DNA from: RPQJ01 sp963762315
Lineage (GTDB): Bacteria > Pseudomonadota > Gammaproteobacteria > Steroidobacterales > Steroidobacteraceae
DNA length: 64,000 nucleotides
Assembly: GCA_963762315.1 (NCBI GenBank)
Contig: CAVXKO010000004.1
Coordinates: forward strand, 1,302,001 to 1,366,000
Direction of reading: 5' to 3'
The notes below the pieces were generated by a model. It did no database searches. It saw nothing but the letters and a program-made list of their open reading frames with translations, and was not told where the DNA came from. Numbering within the stretch: position 1 is the stretch's first letter; each line of letters begins with the position of its first letter. Of this stretch, positions 38,018-45,252 are shown one piece after another. Position numbers and translations under genes: made by a program.

Positions 38018-38665
38018 ATGTCGAGTGACGCGCCCGTCCTGATCATCGCCTGCGGAGCACTCGCCCGCGAGATCGTGGCGTTGAAGCGCGTCAACGGCTG
38101 GTCGGGGATGGACGTGCAGTGCCTACCGCCGGAGTTGCACAACCGTCCCGAACAGATTCCAGCGGCCGTGCAGCAAGCGATCGACGAAGCGCGCGGCCGT
38201 CATGCCCGCATCTTCGTTGCGTACGCGGACTGCGGCACAGGCGGCAGGCTGGACGCCGTGCTGCAGGCCGAAGGCATCGAACGGCTGCCGGGCGCGCACT
38301 GCTACGAGTTCTACGCCTCGTCCGCGGCGTTCGAGAAGCTGGCCGACGAGGAACCCGGCACGTTCTACCTGACGGACTTCCTGGTGCGCCACTTCGACCG
38401 CCTAGTGATCGAGGGCCTCGGGATCGACAGGCACCCGGAGCTGACCGGCGAGTACTTCCGCAACTACCGGCGGCTCGTCTACCTCGTGCAATCGCAAGAC
38501 GCGGAACTGTCCGCAGCGGCGCGAGTCGCGGCGGGAAAACTCGGACTGGCCTATGAAGAACGCCACACCGGCTACGGTGAACTCGCGACGGGCCTCGAGT
38601 CCGCCGTGCGTCCGTCGAACGGGCCGTCCACGGGCACTGAAAAGAGGGTTGCATGGCATCGTTGA
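38018..38665 (+). CDS. DUF1638 protein of the corrinoid operon
   Basis: A 215-aa protein of unknown function. Recognisable DUF1638 features are the start VLIIACGALAREI, the conserved Cys/His-containing CLPPELHNRPEQIP, and YADCGTGG (Cys about residue 68). The conserved AxGAL/Cys/His pattern hints at metal or cofactor binding, but no activity is established. It begins 8 bases after the corrinoid gene and overlaps the next gene by 13 bases. DUF1638 genes recur beside corrinoid methyltransferase systems, so a role in corrinoid or methyl transfer chemistry is likely; this is inference. Confidence 0.85.
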   Translation: MSSDAPVLIIACGALAREIVALKRVNGWSGMDVQCLPPELHNRPEQIPAAVQQAIDEARGRHARIFVAYADCGTGGRLDAVLQAEGIERLPGAHCYEFYASSAAFEKLADEEPGTFYLTDFLVRHFDRLVIEGLGIDRHPELTGEYFRNYRRLVYLVQSQDAELSAAARVAAGKLGLAYEERHTGYGELATGLESAVRPSNGPSTGTEKRVAWHR

Positions 38666-39003
38666 TCATCATTTCCTGGCGTGACGTCCCGGCCCAGGTC
38701 ATCGTGAAGCGCGGCCGGGAGGTTGCGAAAGTGCAGCTCTCGATGCGCTTCCAGGAAGCAGTCGATCGCGCCGCCATGCGCGCCGGCCGCGGCAGCTCCG
38801 ACGCCTATCTCGAGGATTGGCAGCGCAGCCCGCCGACCCCCTGTGGCGACGACCTCCGGGCCGAGGCCGACAAGGCCGCGGCGGACATCGAAGCCCGGTA
38901 CACGGATGACGACCTCCTGCGCCTGATCCGCGCCAAGGGCATCGACGAGAACAAGGCGCAGGGGGCACCTGCGAGCCCCGCCACGGACAGCGGGTCGCCC
39001 TGA
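38653..39003 (+). CDS. 'Virulence factor' domain (PF13769-like) small protein
   Basis: A 116-aa protein beginning IIISWRDVPAQVIVKRG and containing LSMRFQEAVDRAAMRAG, the pattern of the so-called virulence-factor domain. The family name is historical and says nothing about this role. It overlaps DUF1638 by 13 bases and meets the next gene at a TGATG junction, so it is translated with the operon. The C-terminal half is charged and low in hydrophobic residues. Function unknown; a partner of the corrinoid system is the contextual guess. Confidence 0.75.
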   Translation: MASLIIISWRDVPAQVIVKRGREVAKVQLSMRFQEAVDRAAMRAGRGSSDAYLEDWQRSPPTPCGDDLRAEADKAAADIEARYTDDDLLRLIRAKGIDENKAQGAPASPATDSGSP

Positions 39004-39461
39004 TGTACGCGGTGCGCCTCTGGTCCGTGCGCCATGCGCGAGGCCTCTCGCGCGTCTACGCGGGATTCGAATCCGTGCTGATGAAGCTCGCCCCGTTGTT
39101 CGAGAAGATCGGCTACCAGCGCATGGAGCGCCCGGTGGCGGCGGTCGAGCATGCGGTCAAGGGCCTGCTGTTCGACTGCAAGATGTGCGGTCGCTGCGTG
39201 CTCAGCTCGACCGGCCTCTCCTGCCCGATGAACTGCCCCAAGCAGCTGCGCAACGGCCCTTGCGGCGGTGTGCGCGCCAACGGCAACTGCGAAGTGAAGC
39301 CCGAGATGCGCTGCGTGTGGGTCGAGGCGTGGCAAGGCGCCGAGAGGATCCCGGGCGGCCTCGAGGCGATCAGCGTCGTGCAGGCGCCGGTCGACCGGCG
39401 GCTCGAAGGCACGTCTGCGTGGCTGCGCGTCGCTCGCGAGAAGAGCGGAGCCGCCAAGTGA
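39003..39461 (+). CDS. MetV-like methylenetetrahydrofolate reductase C-terminal-domain protein
   Basis: A 152-aa cysteine-rich protein with Cys59, 62, 65, 74, 78, 87, 96 and 104 in CKMCGRC, SCPMNC, GPCGG and RC contexts. This is the MTHFR_C (PF12225) pattern found in MetV of acetogen MetVF complexes, where it binds an Fe-S cluster or zinc and passes electrons to or from MetF. It is immediately followed, with a GTGA overlap, by metF. The pair could run methyl-THF oxidation. No membrane segment or signal peptide is evident. Confidence 0.85.
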   Translation: MYAVRLWSVRHARGLSRVYAGFESVLMKLAPLFEKIGYQRMERPVAAVEHAVKGLLFDCKMCGRCVLSSTGLSCPMNCPKQLRNGPCGGVRANGNCEVKPEMRCVWVEAWQGAERIPGGLEAISVVQAPVDRRLEGTSAWLRVAREKSGAAK

Positions 39462-40478
39462 TCTTCGAAGACGAGCCGGTACCGGGCTACCCGCTGCCGA
39501 TCCTGCCCGGGCACACCTCGCCCGGGCCGGTTCGAGCGCGTGTTGCGCGCCGGTGCGTTCGCCATCACGGCGGAACTCGCGCCGCCGGACTCCGCCGATC
39601 CCGACGAAGTCTACAAGCGGGCTCGGGTATTCGACGGCTACGTCGACGCCATCAATGCGACGGACGGCAGCGGCGCGAACTGCCACATGTCGAGCATGGC
39701 CGTGTGCGCCCTGCTCACCCGCGTCGGCTACGCGCCGGTGATGCAGATCTCCTGCCGCGACAAGAACCGCATCGCCATCCAGGGCGACATCCTCGGTGGG
39801 GCCGCGATGGGTGTCTGCAACATGCTTTGCCTGACGGGCGACGGCGTGCAGGCCGGCGACCACCCGCAGGCCAAGGCCGTGTTCGACCTCGATTCGGTGT
39901 CGCTGCTCGGCATCGCGCGCGGCCTGCGCGACGACCACCATTTCGAAAGCGGGCGCAAAGTCACTTTCGCGCCGCGCGTGTTCTTCGGCGCGGCCGAGAA
40001 TCCGAGTGTGCCGCCCGTCGAGCACCGCATGCGCCGACTGGCCAAGAAGGTGGCGGCCGGCGCGCAGTTCATCCAGACGCAGTACTGCTACGACATGGAC
40101 CTGCTGCGCGCGTTCATGAAAGGCGTCGAGGATGCCGGGTTGCTCGACAAGGTGTTCATCCTGATCGGCGTCGGGCCGCTGCGCTCCGCCAAGGCCGCCG
40201 ACTGGATGCGCACCAACGTCCCGGGCATCCACATTCCGGACGCCATCGTAAACCGCCTGAAAGGCGCGCAGGACCAGGCCCGCGAAGGCCGCGACCTCTG
40301 CGTCGACCTCATCCAGGAAGCCCGCTCCATCAAGGGCGTGGCCGGCGTCCACGTCATGGCCTACCGGCAGGAGGAATCCGTCGCCGAGGTCATCGACCGC
40401 TCGGGCGTCCTCGGCGGCCGCGTGCCGTGGTACCCGGGCCGCGACGCACAGATCAACGAAGACAGGAAGACATCATGA
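39458..40478 (+). CDS. metF: 5,10-methylenetetrahydrofolate reductase (MetF), one frame break
   Basis: A 339-aa flavin-dependent TIM-barrel enzyme interconverting methyl-THF and methylene-THF. Family features are FAITAELAPPDSADP near the start, the CLTGDG motif, and FIQTQYCYDMD in the second half. The GTG at 39458 overlaps the metV-like stop (GTGA). One extra C at 39527/39528 breaks the frame at TSPG-RFERVLRAG; removal restores 340 codons. In this operon the likely direction is oxidation of methyl-THF coming from the corrinoid branch. It ends with an ATGA overlap with the methyltransferase gene. Confidence 0.9.
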
Positions 40479-41401
40479 CCGACACCGTCATCAGCTCCGC
40501 GACCCGCGAGGTCGTCATCGGCTTCGATCGCCCGTTCGTCATCATCGGCGAGCGCATCAACCCGACCGGCCGCAAGCTGCTCGCCGCGGAAATGGCCGCC
40601 GGCGACTTCAGCCGCGTCGAATCCGATGCGCTGGCGCAGGTTGCGGCCGGCGCCCACATGCTCGACGTCAATGCCGGCATCCCGCTCGCCGACGAGCCCG
40701 CCATCCTCGCCAAGGCCGTGCAGCTGGTGCAGTCGATCACCGACGTGCCGCTCTCGATCGACTCCTCGATCGTCGCCGCGCTCGCTGCCGGCCTCGCGGT
40801 CTACAAGGGCAAGGCGCTGGTGAACTCGGTGACGGGCGAAGAAGATCGCCTCGAGACGGTGCTGCCCCTGGTCAAGAAGTACGGCGCGGCGGTCGTCGCC
40901 ATCTCGAACGACGAGACCGGCATCTCCGAAGACCCGGACGTGCGCTTCGAGGTGGCGAAGAAGATCGTGCACCGCGCGATGGACCACGGCATCCCGGCGT
41001 CCGACGTCGTCGTCGACCCGCTCGTGATGCCGATCGGCGCCATCAACCAGGCCGGCGTGCAGGTCATGCGCCTCGTGAAGCGGCTCAAGGACGAACTGAA
41101 GGTCAACACGACCTGCGGCGCCTCGAACGTCAGCTTCGGCCTGCCCGCGCGCGACGGCATCAACAGCGGCTTCCTCACGATGGCCATCGCTTCGGGCCTG
41201 ACGTCCGCGATCACCAACCCGCTGCACGGCGACATCGTCCGCGCCTGCATGGCCGCGGACGTGATGATGGGTCACGACCCGGACTGTGCGCGCTGGATCC
41301 GCCGGTTCCGCGAAGTCCCGGCTCCGGGTGCCCCGGGCGCAGGCGGCGACGCGCCGCGCGGCCGCCGCGAAGGCGGACACCGTCGCCGTCCCACCCCTTG
41401 A
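40475..41401 (+). CDS. Pterin-binding methyl-THF:corrinoid methyltransferase (MtgA/AcsE-like)
   Basis: A 308-aa DHPS-fold TIM-barrel protein that would move the methyl group between the corrinoid protein and THF. Visible features: VIIGERINPTGRK (pterin-binding start), HMLDVNAGIP, SIDSS, NSVTGEEDRLE, DPLVMPIGA and the NTTCGASNVSFG block. All are typical of MetH-pterin/AcsE/MtgA domains. The last 35 residues are Gly/Arg-rich and look non-conserved. It overlaps metF by 4 bases and lies 16 bases before the RACo-like start. It completes the three-component system with MttB and the corrinoid protein. Confidence 0.92.
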   Translation: MTDTVISSATREVVIGFDRPFVIIGERINPTGRKLLAAEMAAGDFSRVESDALAQVAAGAHMLDVNAGIPLADEPAILAKAVQLVQSITDVPLSIDSSIVAALAAGLAVYKGKALVNSVTGEEDRLETVLPLVKKYGAAVVAISNDETGISEDPDVRFEVAKKIVHRAMDHGIPASDVVVDPLVMPIGAINQAGVQVMRLVKRLKDELKVNTTCGASNVSFGLPARDGINSGFLTMAIASGLTSAITNPLHGDIVRACMAADVMMGHDPDCARWIRRFREVPAPGAPGAGGDAPRGRREGGHRRRPTP

Positions 41402-41417
41402 GCCTGAGGCAGATCGC

Positions 41418-43427
41418 TTGAGTCCGCAGGATCCGCTCGTCGTCTTCACGCCCTCCGGCAAGCGCGGACGCTTTGCCGTGGGCACGCCGCTGCTCACCGC
41501 CGCGCGCCTGCTCGGCGTCGACATCGATTCGGTGTGCGGCGGGCGTGCGATCTGCGGCCGCTGCCAGGTGCTGGTGGCGGAAGGCGAATTCGCCAAGCAC
41601 GGCGTTCGCTCGAGCGCCGCGAGCCTGACGGAAGTCTCGGCGACGGAAAAGCGCTACGGCGAACGCAAGGGCCTCGCAGCAGGCTGCCGCTTGTCCTGCC
41701 AGGCGAAGGTCCAGGGCGACGTCGTGGTGGACGTGCCGCAGAACAGCCAGGTGCACCGCCAGGTCGTGCGCAAGGAAGCCGAGGCGCGCGACATCGAGCT
41801 GTATCCGCTCGTGAAGCTCCACTACGTCGAAGTCGCGGAGCCCGACATGCACGATCCTTCGGGGGACCTGCAGCGGCTCGAGCTGGCGCTGGCGCGCGAG
41901 TGGCAGCTGAAGAACCTCGAGTGCGACCTCACCACGTTGCAGCAGCTGCAGCCGATCCTGCGCGCCGGCGACTGGAAGGTCACCGTCGCCGTGCACGACG
42001 AGTCGCGCATCATCGCGGTGTGGCCGGGCTTCCACGAAACGGCGTTCGGCATGGCCGTGGACGTCGGCTCGACCACGATCGCGGCGCACCTGTGCGATCT
42101 CGTCACCGGCGAAGTGGTGACCTCCGCGGGCCGCATGAACCCGCAGATCCGCTTCGGCGAAGACCTCATGAGCCGCGTGTCGTACTCGATGATGAACCCG
42201 GGCGGCGCGGCGCAGATGACTGCGGCCGTGCGCGAGGCGCTCAGCCAGTTGGCTGGCGAGGTGGCTGCGGCCGCCGGCGTCGAACGTGAATCGATCGTCG
42301 AGGCGACGATCGTCGGTAACCCGATCATGCACCACCTCGTGCTCGGCATCGATCCGGTCGAGCTCGGCGGCGCGCCCTTTGCGCTGGCAATCGATCGTGC
42401 GGTGACGGTGACGGCCGCCGAGATCGGCGTCGCCCTGCATCCGAATGCGCGGGTCTACGCCCTGCCCTGCATCGCCGGGCACGTGGGCGCGGACACGGCG
42501 GGGGTGATCCTGGCCGAGCGGCCCGACCTCACCGACGAGATGACCCTGCTCGTGGACGTCGGCACCAACGCCGAAATCGTCCTTGGCAACCGGCAGAAGC
42601 TGGTGGCCTGCTCGAGCCCGACGGGGCCTGCGTTCGAAGGCGCGCAGATCAGCTGCGGCCAGCGCGCGGCGCCCGGCGCCATCGAGCGCGTACGGATCGA
42701 TCGCGAGACGCTGGAGCCGCGCTTCAAGGTCATCGGGTCGGACCTGTGGTCCGACGATCCTGAATTTGCCGTCGCGACGGCGGGAACCGGCGTCACGGGC
42801 GTGTGCGGCTCCGGCATCATCGAAGTGATCGCCGAAATGTACCTCGCTGGCATCCTGACGCAGGACGGCGTGATCGACGGATCCCTGGCCGCCAAGTCAC
42901 CCCGCGTCGTCGCGAACGGCCGCACGTTCTCCTACGTGCTGCACCATGGCGCGCAGATGCTCAGCATTACCCAGAACGACGTGCGCGCCATCCAGCTCGC
43001 CAAGGCGGCCCTGATGGCCGGCATCCGGCTGTTGATGGAACGCCTCGGCGTCGAGAAGGTGGATCGCATCCGCCTGGCGGGCGCGTTCGGAGCCCACATC
43101 GACGTCATGTACGCCACGGTGCTCGGCATGATCCCGGACTGCGACCTGACGAAGGTCACGTCGGCGGGCAACGCCGCGGGGACAGGCGCACGTATCGCCC
43201 TGCTCGATTCGCGCTCTCGCGAAACCATCGAGAACCTCGTGCGGCGCGTGGAGAAGATCGAGACTGCCATCGAGCCGCGCTTCCAGGAGCACTTCGTCGA
43301 GGCGATGTCGATTCCGCACAAGACAGCGGACTACCCGAACCTGCGCAAGGTCGTGGAACTGCCGGCGCCGAAGGTGCTGGCTCAGTCGTCGCCTGACGGA
43401 CGGGAACGCCGCAACCGCCGGAAATAG
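41418..43427 (+). CDS. RACo-like ASKHA-domain reductive activator of corrinoid proteins (2Fe-2S)
   Basis: A 669-aa protein with an N-terminal 2Fe-2S ferredoxin domain (Cys40, 46, 49 and 94 in VCGGRAICGRC...CRLSC). A linker follows, then a long DUF4445/ASKHA ATPase domain (MAVDVGSTTIAAHL, ATIVGNPIMHHL, LVDVGTNAEIVLG, GVCGSGIIE, RLAGAFGAHID). This is the RACo/ferredoxin-type architecture. It uses ATP to drive Co(II) back to Co(I) when the cobalt is accidentally oxidised, a need that would be acute in an aerobe. TTG 41418 was chosen for the GAGG 8 bases upstream; the frame is open further into the previous gene. Its TAG stop sits at the edge of the second large palindrome. Confidence 0.92.
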   Translation: MSPQDPLVVFTPSGKRGRFAVGTPLLTAARLLGVDIDSVCGGRAICGRCQVLVAEGEFAKHGVRSSAASLTEVSATEKRYGERKGLAAGCRLSCQAKVQGDVVVDVPQNSQVHRQVVRKEAEARDIELYPLVKLHYVEVAEPDMHDPSGDLQRLELALAREWQLKNLECDLTTLQQLQPILRAGDWKVTVAVHDESRIIAVWPGFHETAFGMAVDVGSTTIAAHLCDLVTGEVVTSAGRMNPQIRFGEDLMSRVSYSMMNPGGAAQMTAAVREALSQLAGEVAAAAGVERESIVEATIVGNPIMHHLVLGIDPVELGGAPFALAIDRAVTVTAAEIGVALHPNARVYALPCIAGHVGADTAGVILAERPDLTDEMTLLVDVGTNAEIVLGNRQKLVACSSPTGPAFEGAQISCGQRAAPGAIERVRIDRETLEPRFKVIGSDLWSDDPEFAVATAGTGVTGVCGSGIIEVIAEMYLAGILTQDGVIDGSLAAKSPRVVANGRTFSYVLHHGAQMLSITQNDVRAIQLAKAALMAGIRLLMERLGVEKVDRIRLAGAFGAHIDVMYATVLGMIPDCDLTKVTSAGNAAGTGARIALLDSRSRETIENLVRRVEKIETAIEPRFQEHFVEAMSIPHKTADYPNLRKVVELPAPKVLAQSSPDGRERRNRRK

Positions 43428-43430
43428 GGA

Positions 43431-43546
43431 AAAATAGGGGACATTCTCGGTTTTCGAAAAAAGGGGGACATTCTCGGTTTTTGAAAGCAGGGAAGAAAAC
43501 CGAGAATGTCCCCCTTTTTTCGAAAACCGAGAATGTCCCCTATTTT
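43431..43546. repeat. Large palindromic element, copy 2 (51-bp arms)
   Basis: Perfect 51-base inverted arms (43431-43481 and 43496-43546) around a 14-base loop, again built from four GGGGACATTCTCGGTTTT units (27-base spacing within an arm). It lies between the convergent RACo-like and MttB 3 genes and would terminate both transcripts. The stop codon of MttB 3 begins in the arm end, and the RACo-like stop lies in an AAATAGGG copy of the arm edge. Confidence 0.92.
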
Positions 43547-45129
43547 CAGATGTTGGAGTCGGGAGCCGCGGCCTTGCGGCGGTCGATGAAGTCGACGAGC
43601 GCGTCGTCGATCGCCGGATCGAGCGGGGGCGCGACGTATTCCTCGAGCTGCTTCTTCCAGTACGCATTGGCGCGGTGCGCCATGTCGAGCGAGCCCTCGG
43701 CCTGCCACTGCTCGAAGCTGTTGTTGTCCGCGAGCGGCGAGCGGTAGAACGCGCCCTCGAAATTGGCCTGCGTGTGCGCGCAACCGAGGAAGTGGTTGCC
43801 GTGGCCGACCTCGGCGATCGCGTCCATGGCCTGGCCGTTCTCCGACAGGTCCACGCCCGCCAGCAGCGTGTGCATCATCCCGGCCTGGTCCGCGTCCATC
43901 ACGAACTTCTCGTAACCCATCGCGAGGCCGCCCTCGAGCCAGCCCGCGGTGTGCAGCACGAAGTTCACGCCGGCGAGGCAGGTCGGGAGCAGCGTCTGAG
44001 CCGACTCGAAAGCCGCCTGCGCGTCCGGAATCTTGGCGGCACATAGACTGCCGCCCGAGCGGAACGGCACGCCGAGACGGCGCGCCAGCGCGGCCATGAT
44101 GTAGAGCACCAGCGCGGGCTCGGGCGTGCCGAACGTCGGCGCGCCGGACTGCATCGACATCGACGAGGCGAAGCTGCCAAGCACGACCGGGGCGCCGGGG
44201 CGCACGAGCTGCGCGAAGGCCATGCCGGCGAGGGCCTCGGCCAGCGTCTGCGCCGCCGTGCCGGCCACGGTCACCGGCGACATCGCACCCGAGAGGATGA
44301 ACGGCGTGATGATCGTGGCCTGGTTGGCGCGCGCATAGACCTTCAGCGCGCCGAGCATCGTCGCGTCGTAGATCAGCGGCGAGTTCACGTTGATCAGGCT
44401 GATCAACAGCGTCTTCGGAAGGCCGGTGGCCGGGTCGTCCGCTTCGGCACCGAAGGCAAGGCGCGCCATCTCGACGCTGTCCTCGGCGCGCTCGGGGGCC
44501 GTCACGGAGCCCATGAACGGCTTGTCGCTGTACTTGACGTGCGTGTACACCATGTCGAGGTGACGCTTGTTCACCGGCAGGTCCACCGGCTCGCAGATCG
44601 TGCCGCCCGAGTGGTGCAGCGAGTTCGCCATGTAGGCGAGCTTCACGAAGTTGCGGAAGTCGTCGAGGCGCGCGTACCGGCGGCCTTCGTCGATGTTGTA
44701 GATGAACGGCGAACCGTACGCCGGCGCGAACACGGTGGCGTCCCCGCCGATCCGCACGCTGCGAGCGGGATTGCGCGCGTGCTGCACGAACTCGCGCGGG
44801 GCGTTCTTCTGCACCAGCTCGCGGCACATGCCGCGCGGAAACTTGACGATCTCGCCGTTGACGTCGGCGCCCGCCCTCTTCCAGATCGCGAGGGCCTCGG
44901 GATCGTCGCGGAAGATGATGCCGGTCTCCGCGAGGATCGTCTCGGCGTTGCGCTCGATGAGGGCCAGGCCCTCCTCGTTCAGCACCTCGAATCGCGGGAT
45001 GGCACGGACGATGTACGGCACGGAGGCCGAGGCTCGCGCCGCCCGCGCGGCCCGCTTGGCGTCACGGCCGTGGCGCAGCGCGCGCTTCTCCGCCGGCTGC
45101 CCGCCCGCGTTGGATTCCGTATCTGACAT
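43546..45129 (-). CDS. MttB-family methyltransferase 3
   Basis: An intact 527-aa MttB homologue and the only one of the three without frame breaks. A basic N-terminal 35 residues is followed by the TIM-barrel: IIFRDDPEAL, SGGTICEPVDLP, VNSPLIYDATMLGA, SGAMSPVTVAG, GTPEPALVLY, LHTAGWLEGGLAMGYEKF and EVGHGNHFLGCAHT. There is no in-frame TAG, so it is a non-pyrrolysine member like MtgB, MtcB or MtpB, whose substrates are glycine betaine, carnitine and proline betaine. GGAG lies 9 bases before the start. It converges on the corrinoid operon, its probable methyl acceptor. Confidence 0.92.
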   Translation of the reverse strand: MSDTESNAGGQPAEKRALRHGRDAKRAARAARASASVPYIVRAIPRFEVLNEEGLALIERNAETILAETGIIFRDDPEALAIWKRAGADVNGEIVKFPRGMCRELVQKNAPREFVQHARNPARSVRIGGDATVFAPAYGSPFIYNIDEGRRYARLDDFRNFVKLAYMANSLHHSGGTICEPVDLPVNKRHLDMVYTHVKYSDKPFMGSVTAPERAEDSVEMARLAFGAEADDPATGLPKTLLISLINVNSPLIYDATMLGALKVYARANQATIITPFILSGAMSPVTVAGTAAQTLAEALAGMAFAQLVRPGAPVVLGSFASSMSMQSGAPTFGTPEPALVLYIMAALARRLGVPFRSGGSLCAAKIPDAQAAFESAQTLLPTCLAGVNFVLHTAGWLEGGLAMGYEKFVMDADQAGMMHTLLAGVDLSENGQAMDAIAEVGHGNHFLGCAHTQANFEGAFYRSPLADNNSFEQWQAEGSLDMAHRANAYWKKQLEEYVAPPLDPAIDDALVDFIDRRKAAAPDSNI

Positions 45130-45193
45130 GGCGACCGTCTCCCGGCTGCTAGGAGATCAGTATGGTCAGCCCGCCCCAGGGGGGCTGATCAAT

Positions 45194-45237
45194 TTGCGAC
45201 AAAGACATGCCTGTGCGCGCCATGGCCCGGCGCGCAC
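45194..45237 (-). promoter_or_regulatory. TGTCGCAA motif and hairpin upstream of MttB 3
   Basis: TGTCGCAA (45194-45201, read toward MttB 3) is 65 bases before its start. Directly behind it is a perfect 9-bp hairpin (GTGCGCGCC / GGCGCGCAC, 45213-45237), 16 bases beyond the stop of TonB receptor 2. It has no U-run, so terminator function is uncertain. Confidence 0.4.
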
Positions 45238-45252
45238 GGGCCTGCCGTGCGA

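Noticed and set aside
38653..39003. A virulence determinant, based on the family name
   Set aside because: The domain name is historical. The gene is embedded in and overlaps a corrinoid/folate operon, and nothing in its sequence suggests pathogenicity.
43431..43546. CRISPR array
   Set aside because: The repeated units are arranged as nested inverted repeats, not as regular direct repeats with unique spacers, and no cas genes are present. The array at 35722-36049 was excluded likewise because its units are contiguous.
1021..45129. Pyrrolysine (amber) read-through in the MttB homologues
   Set aside because: None of the three genes has an in-frame TAG in the body of the protein. The breaks in homologues 1 and 2 are one-base frame shifts, not amber codons.
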